This document shows positions 22,967 to 35,119 of a stretch of DNA of 64,000 nt, one piece after another. The notes beneath the pieces were generated by a model. It did no database searches, was not told the DNA's origin, and saw nothing but the letters and a program-made list of their open reading frames with translations. How positions within the stretch are numbered: position 1 is the first letter of the stretch; each line of letters begins with the position of its first letter. The position numbers and the translations under genes were made by a program. The DNA is from Bolinopsis microptera (taxonomy: Eukaryota; Ctenophora; Tentaculata; Lobata; Bolinopsidae), in NCBI RefSeq assembly GCF_026151205.1, contig NC_087076.1, positions 19,769,919 through 19,833,918 of the forward strand, written 5' to 3'.

Positions 22967-24930
22967 GAGATAAGCCCAGACTCCAGCAAATAATTCTCAG
23001 CCACACTGTTCATGGCGGAACCTTTACTTCTTTCCTCCCCAGGGCTGGCGCTGGTGACCTCCCCTACATCTCTATCAGACTCACTTTGTGGAACTATAAC
23101 AAGTCATGTGACTATCATCCGGCCACATTTTTATTTGAACCGTTCTGTCTAATAGTTAGAATATTGAGTCAAATAATGGCGTGTGGTATGCTAGAAACAA
23201 ATTGTGCCAATATGGCTCGGATTTGAATGAGCTGATGGTCAAATCTAAAAAGAGCTGTGAGTGTGACAGATAATAAATTGGTAGTGCTATGTTTTAAATA
23301 GAATTACTTTTTGAATTAAAAATATCTATATTAGTATAATCGGTAGTTTTCGTTATTCATACTTCTTATAATTCTAGACGAGCGTTTCATTAACTAATAA
23401 TGCATGTGCAAAGTTATAATTGAGTTGTCGATGATAGGCCGATACCATGATTCAGATTATGTATATATTAATTCGTCGATAAGTTTAAAAAACACCGTTT
23501 CCTCAATTTCGTGATTTTAAATTATGAAATATATCTATTTGTAAATTAGATCAGAATGTACAAAAAGTTTTTATTCAGCCCCAGAATTTTTTGTTTTTGT
23601 TTTTTACATCATGTTTGCCACATTATACCTCAGCGGCGTAACATTGCCTGTTGCCCCTCCCCCACTCCCTCTACTGAAAAAGTGTGTTTCTAGAGCAAAA
23701 CTCTCAGTTTTGCTAGTACCGTAGTTAAGTTTTTCCAAATTGTCCCACATTCAAACGGCGAAGTGCTGACTGTAAGTAAAAACATATCACCCATTTGCAT
23801 TGCCCATTCATGATATTATCATCGGTTGATCAATCGGGGGTCGGAAGAGCCGTTAATAAGGCCATTACATGGCGCGACAGTGGACAGAAATGACGCATAA
23901 CTTGAACTGTAAACCGATCGCCCAACCCAAATTCCCGTCGCGTGCTATGCAGAAGACCTGTTCATTCAACAGGTCTTCTGCAATCTGCATATAGCACGCG
24001 ACGGGAATTTAGGTTTCCCAATTCTCATGAATTCAATGCAGTGTTGAATGCATTAAAATTGGGATGATGATTAATCACTCTACGTACGCAACTATTAGTT
24101 TAAAAAAGATAACACTGTCCCGACGTGGCTCTGACCCTAACGAGAAATCTTCACTATTTCCTTATATGGGCATATAACGTCATCAAATGGTTTTCGCATA
24201 TAACTTGTCATGACTGAAACAGTTGAACTTTTTACTTAAACTCTATTTTTCTTCTTGTAAAAATATACTACTAGTAGTAGTACTACTAGTACTTACAACT
24301 TAACACTAACTAGGTACTTAGATATGGATTATACAGATATAACCCTCGCCAATACGGCGGGAAACTGGAAACAGGAAAGGATATATTTATTTGCGAAACA
24401 TATTGCGCATTTATTTAAGCGAAGGAACAACGCACATGGGTATTTGGGTAAGTGAATTGCTACAAGTACATCTGTCCAATATCTACGCATGAAATTTATG
24501 AACAATAAATATTAAACATATTATACATACTATTGTCCAGCATGCTAATAGTTACTGGACGGCTTTGTCACTCCGCCATATCTTCATTCATATTTTGTTT
24601 GCATTGTTTACGAACACTTAAGCCTGAATTCCCCAGACAATTAAATAGTATATTGTCAGTATTCTGTATTACTAATACAGAATACTGAGTCTAACCATGA
24701 TCAAAGCTCTAGCTGTCTGCATGGTTATATTATAGTGTAATAATAGTGTATATAGGGAAGGTAATAGGGGAATTATACTAATACTATTACCACAACAACA
24801 AGTGGTCCCACGAATAAAGTCGGACGCGGATAAAAAGTGACTAAGTTGTAAATAGTCGATAATATAAATAGTAATATTACTATTGAGGGGGGGGGGGGGG
24901 GGGGGTCATGAGTATTTTTACGATTTTTGA
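22967..24930. other. Gene-poor spacer downstream of TTLL
   Basis: Contains a strong hairpin (23930-24010) and a 19-base guanine run (24887-24905). An open frame at 22825-23226 overlaps the end of the TTLL gene but has no recognisable features and runs through likely 3' UTR. Confidence 0.5.
23930..24010. repeat. Near-perfect hairpin (inverted repeat)
   Basis: Arms AATTCCCGTCGCGTGCTAT and its complement flank a second paired block, GCAGAAGACCTGTT/AACAGGTCTTCTGC, with a 5-base loop. A 9-base bulge is present only on the right side. GC-rich against an AT-rich background. It could be a miniature foldback element or a structured RNA; I cannot tell which. Confidence 0.8.
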
Positions 24931-25089
24931 ATTTGATAATTTAACCATTTTTGCCGGGAATACTAAAAAATGTTTCAAAAATTATTTTTGAATCTGAGTT
25001 GACACACGCTGTAAGTGTAACCCCTTTGATCGCCGGCCGCGCGATGGGTTTAGTGATATTTTCCGTCTTAACAGAGGTGCTGAGGCACG

Positions 25090-26766
25090 GGTTTTTACTC
25101 ATTTTAACAAAAAAGTACAAAACTCAGTCTAGATTAGATTTTTTCTTGATCCAAGATAGCCTAGTCAATCTACCTGTATGTGACACAGAAATAAGCCATG
25201 GCTATAAATCTGATCACAGCTACATCTCGCTATCCCTCAAGGGCTCTACTATTGCACACGGAAAAGGATATTGGAAAATTAACAACTCTCACCTCCTAGA
25301 TCAAAATTTTATTAACAAAATAAAGAAAATCATTCATAATACAAAAGAAGATAGCATTGATTCTTACAGAGGTCTTTGGGACGTAATAAAAATCAAAATA
25401 AAACAGTTTGGAATGACCTTCGGTAAAAAGAAAAAAAAAGAAATCACATTGAAAAAAGAAAAGTTTAAAAAAGATATTGAAGACTGTAAAAACGATTCGA
25501 ATCTAGTAAACTGTACGATACTACAGAAAAAATTATTTGAAGCAGAGTTGGATTTAAATCATATTATAGACCAGGAGGTGAGAGGTGCAATTACCAGATC
25601 ACGTGTGAAATGGACAGAGGAGGGGGAGCGCTCGACTAAATACTTTTTTGGACTTGAAAAATCAAACGAATGTTAAGAATGGCCCTTAACATCAATCAAT
25701 ATCGAGACCATGTCAGCAACCACAGTCTGTACGGTGATCTTCCTAAGGTCAGCTCAAAGATAACCCAACGAAGGCTCAGACTTGCAGGTCATGCTCACCG
25801 ACATCCGGAGCTGACACTGAACAAACTGATCCTCTGGAAGCCGAGTCATGGGCATACTAACAGGGGGCGACCTTACCTAACACTACTAGATAACCTAAAA
25901 GCAGATACTGGGCTGAAATCAGTAGATGAGATAGCTAGACTGATGGAGGACAGAAAGCTGTGGAGAACTGTTGTCAATGGATCTCGGGAATACTACCCGC
26001 CTTAAGTCAAGTCAAGTCAAATCAAACGGCAAGAAAAAATGTATTAGTAAATTGATAGACAACAACGGAAATGAACTAACGGACCAGGATAACATCTCTA
26101 GTCACGTGGTTAACTTTTATCAGAATCTATATAACTCAACTAACCCATCTCCCACTGAGATAGATAATTATGTAACCAGCAGCGAGCTTGAACAAATCCC
26201 ACAGGAAATTACTGAAACTCTGGAGGGACCTATTTCGTTACACGAAATGGATGCTATTGTGAACAAGTTAACAAACAATAAATCCCCAGTGGAACTTAAC
26301 TACATACAAAATTGGAGACCTATTACTCTGCTAAACATTGACTATAAAATCTTCACATGACATATAGCTAAGAATAGGATTATGAAGGCTATCCCTAGAA
26401 TAATTAGCAAAACCCAGTCAGGCTTTCAAGCAGGCAGGAGTATAGCAGATAAAATTAATCTTATTCTCATGTTAATGGTTCTGGAATCATTTAACAACGA
26501 CTCGGAACAAGAGGGTCTCCTTTTACAAATTGATTTTGAAAAGTGTTTTGACTCGGTAGAACATAACTTTGTCTTCAGTACGCTTGAAAAATTAGGTTTC
26601 AGTGATTATATTATTAAGTTGATTAAAGACGACACTGATCTGTTTCTGAAAGCTTCAATAGAGAGTGTAGAGGCAGTTATGGTAGAACTCAGAACGTTTG
26701 CTCAGTGCTCGGGGTGTAAAGCTAACATCGACAAAACTAGATGTATTCCTTTAGGGATTGGGGGGT
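25090..26766 (+). pseudogene. Decayed L1/Tx1-like LINE ORF2 fragment
   Basis: Left part (to 25668) matches the end of the endonuclease and the linker: QSRLDFFLIQDSL, SDHSYISLSL, GYWKINNSHLLD and RVKWTEEGERSTKYFFGLEK. The right part (from 26019) continues the same protein with NGKKKCISKL and then reverse transcriptase motifs: NWRPITLLNIDYKI, QSGFQAGRSI and LLLQIDFEKCFDSVEH. It is dead: interrupted by an insertion (25669-26018), internally deleted after NNKSP and after IIKLIK (the stretch leading into the catalytic DD is lost), and carrying a stop at about 26358. The 5' and 3' ends are missing. Confidence 0.85.
25669..26018 (+). mobile_element. Truncated RTE-like LINE 3' end inserted in the L1-like LINE
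   Basis: A 350-bp insertion flanked by the 10-bp duplication AAATCAAACG (25659-25668 and 26019-26028). Its open frame (to 26005) encodes a typical LINE C-terminus: RRLRLAGHAHRHPEL, LILWKPSHGHTNRGRP and RLMEDRKLWRTVV. It ends in a TCAAG pentamer tail. Joining the flanks restores the continuous FFGLEKSNGKKKC reading of the host LINE, which shows the insertion directly. Confidence 0.87.
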
Positions 26767-29700
26767 GATTCGGAATCAGCGTCCACAAATACAGCAATTT
26801 AGATCAGTTTCACAACCAAAGGGCCTTTTCAGAAGAATTTTTTTAAATTTGGGCGAGCGATTTAGTAGGAGCTGAAATTTCCAGGGCCGAAATTTTACAG
26901 ATTCGGCCGAATTTCTGACCTGCAACCAATCATACTGTCCCATACTTTGTCCAATTTTCAGTATTTGGAGCTGAAATTTCCAGGGCCGAATTTCTGACCT
27001 GCAACCAATTATTCAGTCAACTATAAATGCCAAATGACACAATTGAGGTGCTGGAAGTTTGATTCGGGTCGGAGGAAGCTATAAACAGCAGAAATCTTAA
27101 CAAAACGAAAAGTTGTATTTTCAAAACTCTGTCCCATTTTCAGATATGAAAATTTCTGAACGCACATTTGACAGATTGGATGAAATTTTTGCCCACAAAC
27201 CAATTAGTCAGTTAATTGATGATGGTATGAAACCAAATTGGGGTACTGGAAATCAAAATCTCGAAAAAAATTGGAAAATCATACTGTCCCATACTCTGTC
27301 CCATTTTCAGTTTTTGGAGCTGAAATTTCCAGGGCCGAAATTTTACAGTTTCGGCCGAATTTCTGACCTGCAACCAATTAGTCAGTCAACTATAGATGCC
27401 AAATGACACGATTGAGGTGCTGGAAGTTTGATTCGGGTCGGAGGAAGCTAACAGCAGAAATCTTAACAAAACGAAAAGTTGTATTTTCAAAACTCTGTCC
27501 CATTTTCAGATATGAAAATTTCTGAACGCACATTTGACAGATTGGATGAAATTTTTGCCCACAAACCAATTAGTCAGTTAATTGATGATGGTATGAAACC
27601 AAATTGGGGTACTGGAAATCAAAATCTCGAAAAAAATTGGAAAATCATACTGTCCCATACTCTGTCCCATTTTCAGTTTTTGGAGCTGAAATTTCCAGGG
27701 CCGAAATTTTACAGTTTCGGCCGAATTTCTGACCTGCAACCAATTAGTCAGTCAACTATAGATGCCAAATGACACGATTGAGGTGCTGGAAGTTTGATTC
27801 GGGTCGGAGGAAGCTAACAGCAGAAATCTTAACAAAACGAAAAGTTGTATTTTCAAAACTCTGTCCCATTTTCAGATATGAAAATTTCTGAACGCACATT
27901 TGACAGATTGGATGAAATTTTTGCCCACAAACCAATTAGTCAGTTAATTGATGATGGTATGAAACCAAATTGGGGTACTGGAAATCAAAATCTCGAAAAA
28001 AATTGGAAAATCATACTGTCCCATACTCTGTCCCATTTTCAGTTTTTGGAGCTGAAATTTCCAGGGCCGAAATTTTACAGTTTCGGCCGAATTTCTGACC
28101 TGCAACCAATTAGTCAGTCAACTATAGATGCCAAATGACACGATTGAGGTGCTGGAAGTTTGATTCGGGTCGGAGGAAGCTAACAGCAGAAATCTTAACA
28201 AAACGAAAAGTTGTATTTTCAAAACTCTGTCCCATTTTCAGATATGAAAATTTCTGAACGCACATTTGATAGATTGGATGAAATTTTTGCCCACAAACCA
28301 ATTAGTCAGTTAATTGATGATGGTATGAAACCAAATTGGGGTACTGGAAATCAAAATCTCGAAAAAAATTGGAAAATCATACTGTCCCATACTCTGTCCC
28401 ATTTTCAGTTTTTGGAGCTGAAATTTCCAGGGCCGAAATTTTACAGTTTCGGCCGAATTTCTGACCTGCAACCAATTAGTCAGTCAACTATAGATGCCAA
28501 ATGACACGATTGAGGTGCTGGAAGTTTGATTCGGGTCGGAGGAAGCTCACAGCAGAAATCTTAACAAAACGAAAAGTTGTATTTTCAAAACTCTGTCCCA
28601 TTTCAGATATGAAAATTTCTGAACGCACATTTGACAGATTGGATGAAATTATTGCCCACAAACCAATTAGTCAGTTAATTGATGATGGTATGAAACCAAA
28701 TTGGGGTACTGGAAATCAAAATCTCGAAAAAAATTGGAAAATCATACTGTCCCATACTCTGTCCCATTTTCAGTTTTTGGAGCTGAAATTTCCAGGGCCG
28801 AAATTTTACAGTTTCGGCCGAATTTCTGACCTGCAACCAATTAGTCAGTCAACTATAGATGCCAAATGACACGATTGAGGTGCTGGAAGTTTGATTCGGG
28901 TCGGAGGAAGCTAACAGCAGAAATCTTAACAAAACGAAAAGTTGTATTTTCAAAACTCTGTCCCATTTTCAGATATGAAAATTTCTGAACGCACATTTGA
29001 TAGATTGGATGAAATTTTTGCCCACAAACCAATTAGTCAGTTAATTGATGATGGTATGAAACCAAATTGGGGTACTGGAAATCAAAATCTCGAAAAAAAT
29101 TGGAAAATCATACTGTCCCATACTCTGTCCCATTTTCAGTTTTTGGAGCTGAAATTTCCAGGGCCGAAATTTTACAGTTTCGGCCGAATTTCTGACCTGC
29201 AACCAATTAGTCAGTCAACTATAGATACCAAATGACACGATTGAGGTGTTGGAAGTTTGATTCGGGTCGGAGGAAGCTCACAGCAGAAATCTTAACAAAA
29301 CGAAAAGTTGTATTTTCAAAACTCTGTCCCATTTTCAGATATGAAAATTTCTGAACGCACATTTGACAGATTGGATGAAATTTTTGCCCACAAACCAATT
29401 AGTCAGTTAAGTGATGATGGTATGAAACCAAATTGGGGTACTGGAAATCAAAATCTCGAAAAAAATTGGAAAATCATACTGTCCCATACTCTGTCCCATT
29501 TTCAGTTTTTGGAGCTGAAATTTCCAGGGCCGAAATTTTACAGTTTCGGCCGAATTTCTGACCTGCAACCAATTAGTCAGTCAACTATAGATGCCAAATG
29601 ACACGATTGAGGTGCTGGAAGTTTGATTCGGGTCGGAGGAAGCTAACAGCAGAAATCTTAACAAAACGAAAAGTTGTATTTTCAAAACTCTGTCCCATTT

Positions 29701-29854
29701 TCAGATATGAAAATTTCTGAACGCACATTTGACAGATTGGATGAAATTTTTGCCCACAAACCAATTAGTCAGTTAATTGATGATGGTATGAAACCAAATT
29801 GGGGTACTGGAAATCAAAATCTCGAAAAAAATTGGAAAATCATACTGTCCCATA

Positions 29855-30718
29855 CCATAATTTCCAAAAATTTGGGCGACAAAAAATTTGAGCGGGCCTC
29901 TCGCCCAAATTTTTTGCAGACCAAATTAATTGCATAAATCTTTTCCGTCTGCTAAATTTTTTGTTAACCAAACTTTTGGCAATTGGCCTGTGGCCCTGAA
30001 ATCTATAGAAAGATGGCTTTTTCTTCATATCCAAGTGAAATAATATTTGAAATTTTAGTTTTCTAATCTGTCATTCATGGCTTAACCAAGTAAAAAGGCT
30101 TATATTTTAAATGAATAGAAATAACTGGAATAGCTAACAGCTACTAATAAAACAAATGGCTAGAGGTACGGATAGCTAGAGATTTAAACAAGATCTGCAA
30201 ATGGATTATCATCCACCGTAAAGTCTGATCTACAAGCATCAGTTATACCCGACTTCTCAAAGCCTTTCAGTTTCCTTATGTCATCTGGCCTCCCTTTTAA
30301 ATATACAAAAAGTTCGTTGATCCAACGAGCGTGTACTTCACGGATCACTGTCAAGCAGATATCAATTTTCACATTGTCTGATGAAACTCCTCCATTGAGC
30401 AGCTGACACACTATGTTTTTCGCGTACCAATCTTCGTACTTATTGCGCATGAATTTCTTAGCCAGTCCATTGATAGATATTTCCAGGGGCTACCACCTAC
30501 ATGCTTAAAATTTAAAGCAAAATGACTGGAATAATAAGGAATAATAATGAACTAAGGCAAATATCTAACTGAAATTTTAGTGGAAAATCGTTCATTTTTG
30601 GAAGAATTTGTGCCCAAATTTTCGGTCGCCCAAATGAGTTCAAATTTTCTGCCCAAATTTTTCGGGCTCAAATAAATTGTGCTCAATATAATGGCACACA
30701 AATTTTTGGGAACTAAGG
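29855..30718. mobile_element. Pogo/Tigger-like DNA transposon remnant
   Basis: An 864-bp insertion inside a satellite unit. Ends are CCATAATTTCCAAAAATTTG and (complement) CCTTAGTTCCCAAAAATTTG, flanked by TA on both sides (29853-29854 and 30719-30720). The satellite register resumes exactly 866 bp late, which confirms the boundaries. TA duplication is the rule for Tc1/mariner/pogo elements. It carries a minus-strand fragment resembling the C-terminal end of a transposase. Confidence 0.85.
30184..30450 (-). pseudogene. Pogo-type transposase C-terminal fragment
   Basis: An 88-residue open frame containing REVHARWINELFVYLKG and LKGFEKSGITDAC. This resembles the segment after the DDE domain in pogo/Tigger-like proteins, where a similar 'plhakWi..y.yl...i..GF..aGI' pattern occurs. 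No DDE catalytic part is left. Its place inside a TA-flanked element supports the reading, but assignment is by pattern only. Confidence 0.55.
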
Positions 30719-33038
30719 TACTCTGTCCCATTTTCAGTTTTTGGAGCTGAAATTTCCAGGGCCGAAATTTTACAGTTCCGGCCGAATTTCTGACCTGCAA
30801 CCAATTAGTCAGTCAACTATAGATAACAAATGACACGATTGAGGTGCTGGAAGTTTGATTCGGGTCGGAGGAAGCTAACAGCAGAAATCTTAACAAAACG
30901 AAAAGTTGTATTTTCAAAACTCTGTCCCATTTTCAGATATGAAAATTTCTGAACGCACATTTGACAGATTGGATGAAATTTTTGCCCACAAACCAATTAG
31001 TCAGTTAATTGATGATGGTATGAAACCAAATTGGGGTACTGGAAATCAAAATCTCGAAAAAAATTGGAAAATCATACTGTCCCATACTCTGTCCCATTTT
31101 CAGTTTTTGGAGCTGAAATTTCCAGGGCCGAAATTTTACAGTTTCGGCCAAATTTCTGACCTGCAACCAATTAGTCAGTCAACTATAGATGCCAAATGAC
31201 ACGATTGAGGTGCTGGAAGTTTGATTCGGGTCGGAGGAAGCTAACAGCAGAAATCTTAACAAAACGAAAAGTTGTATTTTCAAAACTCTGTCCCATTTTC
31301 AGATATGAAAATTTCTGAACGCACATTTGATAGATTGGATGAAATTTTTGCCCACAAACCAATTAGTCAGTTAATTGATGATGGTATGAAACCAAATTGG
31401 GGTACTGGAAATCAAAATCTCGAAAAAAATTGGAAAATCATACTGTCCCATACTCTGTCCCATTTTCAGTTTTTGGAGCTGAAATTTCCAGGGCCGAAAT
31501 TTTACAGTTTCGGCCGAATTTCTGACCTGCAACCAATTAGTCAGTCAACTATAGATGCCAAATGACACGATTGAGGTGCTGGAAGTTTGATTCGGGTCGG
31601 AGGAAGCTAACAGCAGAAATCTTAACAAAACGAAAAGTTGTATTTTCAAAACTCTGTCCCATTTTCAGATATGAAAATTTCTGAACGCACATTTGATAGA
31701 TTGGATGAAATTTTTGCCCACAAACCAATTAGTCAGTTAATTGATGATGGTATGAAACCAAATTGGGGTACTGAAATCAAAATCTCGAAAAAAATTGGAA
31801 AATCATACTGTCCCATACTCTGTCCCATTTTCAGTTTTTGGAGCTGAAATTTCCAGGGCCGAAATTTTACAGTTTCGGCCGAATTTCTGACCTGCAACCA
31901 ATTAGTCAGTCAACTATAGATGCCAAATGACACGATTGAGGTGCTGGAAGTTTGATTCGGGTCGGAGGAAGCTCACAGCAGAAATCTTAACAAAACGAAA
32001 AGTTGTATTTTCAAAACTCTGTCCCATTTTCAGATATGAAAATTTCTGAACGCACATTTGACAGATTGGATGAAATTTTTGCCCACAAACCAATTAGTCA
32101 GTTAATTGATGATGGTATAAACCAAATTGGGGTACTGGAAATCAAAATCTCGAAAAAAATTGGAAAATCATACTGTCCCATACTCTGTCCCATTTTCAGT
32201 TTTTGGAGCTGAAATTTCCAGGGCAGAATTTTACAGTTTCGGCCGAATTTCTGACCTGCAACCAATTAGTCAGTCAACTATAGATGCCAAATGACACGAT
32301 TGAGGTGCTGGAAGTTTGATTAGGGCGGACGAAGCTAACAGCAGAAATCTTAACAAAACGAAAAATTGTATTTTCAAAACTCTGTCCCATTTTCAGATAT
32401 GATTTGATTTGATTTGAAACTTTTACAAAATAGCAAGTATACAAATGTACAGCAATTCGAACAAACATATAAAATGGGCCGAAATGTATAAATGCTAAAA
32501 AGCGTGGGTCAGTGAAACAATTGTACAGAGGACAACTTTCAGAAAAGAAGTTTTTCGGCCGCCCAAAGTCTCAATAACATCACCTCCACCTAGTGATAAA
32601 ATTATGAAACGTGAAAAGTGTGAAACAATCAAATAATAATGTATTTATATAATATAATTGTCTCTCATATATAGATAACGTCCGTAAACTCTTAAAATAC
32701 TCCTACAAGTACATATTATACTGATCTGTGGTGTCCGAGAAACATGAATTACGTCATCATGGTGCCTTCTTAACACGGCTACAGACCTTCCCGTTACGGA
32801 TGTAGTGGTCGAGATGAGTCTGTTCAGTCGGCTGCACGACTTCCAGGCCCCCTCTATTATTAGGGGTCAGATCATATGACGTATAATTAGTGATGTGACG
32901 TATAATTAGTGATGTGATCCAACTACGATTTACAGAACATGTGAACTCTACCCTACATCTAGCCCAGTTTTACCCCTTACTTTGATTTAAATTAACAAGT
33001 CAATACACATTTTTCGTAGGATAATTAATCAAATTTAT

Positions 33039-33297
33039 TGAATACTGAATACTGAATACTGAATACTGAATACTGAATACTGAATACTGAATACTGAATA
33101 CTGAATACTGAATACTGAATACTGAATACTGAATACTGAATACTGAATACTGAATACTGAATACTGAATACTGAATACTGAATACTGAATACTGAATACT
33201 GAATACTGAATACTGAATACTGAATACTGAATACTGAATACTGAATACTGAATATTGAATACTGAATACTGAATACTGAATACTGAATACTGAATAC
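33039..33297. repeat. (TGAATAC)n microsatellite
   Basis: About 37 copies of a 7-bp unit, with one variant unit near 33252. It lies inside the MULE-like element. The minus strand is open as a YSVFSIQ heptapeptide repeat, with no sign of being coding. Confidence 0.95.
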
Positions 33298-33312
33298 ATC
33301 AATTATAGTTAT

Positions 33313-33807
33313 CTAAATATCGTGCCCAAACATTGAGGCTACAGTAAACAAATACTCGATCTTGCTAGAGTATGTTGAGTAGAAAGAACAGATATCGTGG
33401 AGTTGGGTATGGCAATTCCTTCGCCTTTTAGCGGGTGTCTTGCCAACACTCAACCTGTCGATGTGAAAGTCAGTTATGACTTGCTGCTCTTTGATAGCCC
33501 GCACATACTCTTGAACAGATGGCTTTGGGCGATGCACTCGGGATTTAAATCCTCTGTGAAAGCCCTCAACCATGTTCGAGGTTCGAGGGAACTCTGGATC
33601 CCGAATGATTCTGGCGAAATGGTTCCAGAATCCTAAGGGATATGCAGGGAGCAGCCTCACCTCACTGTCCACAATGACTGACCCAAGGTAAGTCTTCTCG
33701 AAATAATTAACTATAGACATTAGCTTAGGAAAGTTTGTCTGTATATAGTACGTTATTTCATAGAATACTTCCTCAACATCAGCCACTGGAACGAAAGCAA
33801 GAAACAC
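33313..33807 (-). pseudogene. MULE-type transposase fragment (copy 1)
   Basis: The open frame encodes the C-terminal part of a Mutator-like transposase: GFWNHFARI, PRTSNMVEGFHRGFKSRV, HRPKPSVQEYVRAIKEQQ and GKTPAKRRRN. The N-SxEGxH-type motif after the catalytic core is typical of MULE proteins. The upstream coding remnant (to about 33,850, DKLFARAARLVVFLAF) stays in frame, but the zinc finger and first catalytic Asp residues are absent. Confidence 0.65.
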
Positions 33808-34195
33808 AACAAGCCTCGCAGCTCTGGCAAACAGTTTATCTGCAAAATAAATCTTCTTAAAATTGACCAGAGATGAATTTGGAGAAGGTAGGCATGTTGA
33901 TAGAATGGGATACTATTGTCTATCATCTTCCCGTATATATACCTAAGAAAACTTGATCGGCTCACTCCCGTTGCATGCCTTTGGCACGTACGTCTCACAT
34001 CCCTAGATACGAGAACCCCCCTTTAGCAAGAGCTCCCGTCCCTTATGTGATATACGAGTCGAGCGGTCAAATCTTAAAGATCATGTTTACTTCTTAATGA
34101 ACTGCTATGATGTACATGTGAACTCTACCCTGTATCTAGCCCATTTCTAGGTCAGTTAAATCCTACTGATGGATCACATCACTAATTATACGTCA

Positions 34196-35119
34196 CTAAT
34201 TAGTGATATGATCTGATCTCCCTGGGCCCCCTAGTAATGAGGGGGCCTGGCCGTCGGCCTCCCGTTCAGCCCTCTTCTTCTTCAGGTCAGTTACCACGTT
34301 CTTCCTTGCTGCACGCTCTTCACTGGATCTATCAGGACAGATCCATACATCTTTGTGTGCATCAGCCATCCTCAGTCTCCCTGTTTTCATCAGAATCTGA
34401 TGAACTGCTGTTGAGCTTGGGACGGTGATCTTGACTGGTCGGATAGCCGAGATACCTGGCCTCTTCCAGCCGACTCTAGTCGCTTCAAAATGAGGTTTCT
34501 CCCCAATCTCCTCCAATACTGCGGCTACCAGAGCTGGAAGCTGTTCTCCATCCTCTTCTTTCAGTCCAAACACTATCAGATTCTTGCTCCTGTCCTCCTC
34601 TGCAGCCACACTCTTCATAACATTCTTCAGAATTTTACTGTTGCAGACCGCGCCATTTGTGCTGTTCTTTTGTACAGCGGCACTGTAGCTCTTAATCCCT
34701 GTCTCCACCGTTGTTTGTACTGTCTCTTCAACTGACGTCCTTAACAACTGTAGTTGTTCGTCCTTCTGCACTAGCAACTGGTCCTGCAACCCGACCATCT
34801 TTTCCTTGTCTGCTAGTGCTTCCGTCTTGAGGCACTCAACGATTTCCATCATAGCGCTCATCTGACTACTCTGCCGTCGTACGAGGTCTGCTGCTTGCAT
34901 AACCCATTCTGCCATATACCTTTTATAGATAGACGGAGACATGAGAATTTCTTGGTCCATATCTCCACGAATTTCGAAGTTTTCTAATTTCAGTAGACTT
35001 GCCATCGAAGTGAACCATCTATCAGCACAGCCCTCTACATCTTCCTTTTCTTCATAGTTGAAATCCTTGAGTTTCTTCTGAGATCGGGTCAAATGTAGAT
35101 CATCCTCCGTGGTGTACAT
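34196..35119 (-). pseudogene. LINE ORF1 protein (copy 1, interrupted near the C-terminus)
   Basis: Starts MYTTEDDLHLTRSQKKLKDF. A long heptad-rich helix (about residues 80-150, with ALADKEKMVGLQDQLLVQKD) predicts a coiled coil. It is followed by an RRM-like block, SKNLIVFGLKEEDGEQ, and the LINE ORF1 C-terminal signature VKITVPSSTAVHQIL with VWICPDRSSEERAARK. Such ORF1 proteins bind LINE RNA as trimers. The frame enters the nested MULE-like element after KKKRAER and stops there, so the normal end (IRNGKVCSRV) is cut off. An upstream TTG extension to 35224 is unlikely to be translated. Confidence 0.75.

Larger units (their letters stand above)
32828..34263. mobile_element. MULE-like DNA element nested in LINE copy 1
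   Basis: Clear imperfect inverted ends begin CCAGGCCCCCTC at 32843 and at 34250 (complement), both followed by a TTA.TAGGGG block and by copies of GTATAATTAGTGATGTGATC. The sequence absent from LINE copy 3 is slightly wider, from one GTTCAG hexamer (32822-32827) to the next (34264-34269). It carries a transposase fragment and a 7-bp microsatellite. The MULE class rests on that fragment. Confidence 0.65.

Noticed and set aside
22825-23226. 133-codon plus-strand frame after the TTLL gene
   Set aside because: No recognisable domain; overlaps a likely terminal exon and its 3' UTR in another frame.
33000-33302. 100-codon YSVFSIQ repeat frame, and its copy at 36202-36504
   Set aside because: Pure product of the TGAATAC microsatellite inside a transposon.
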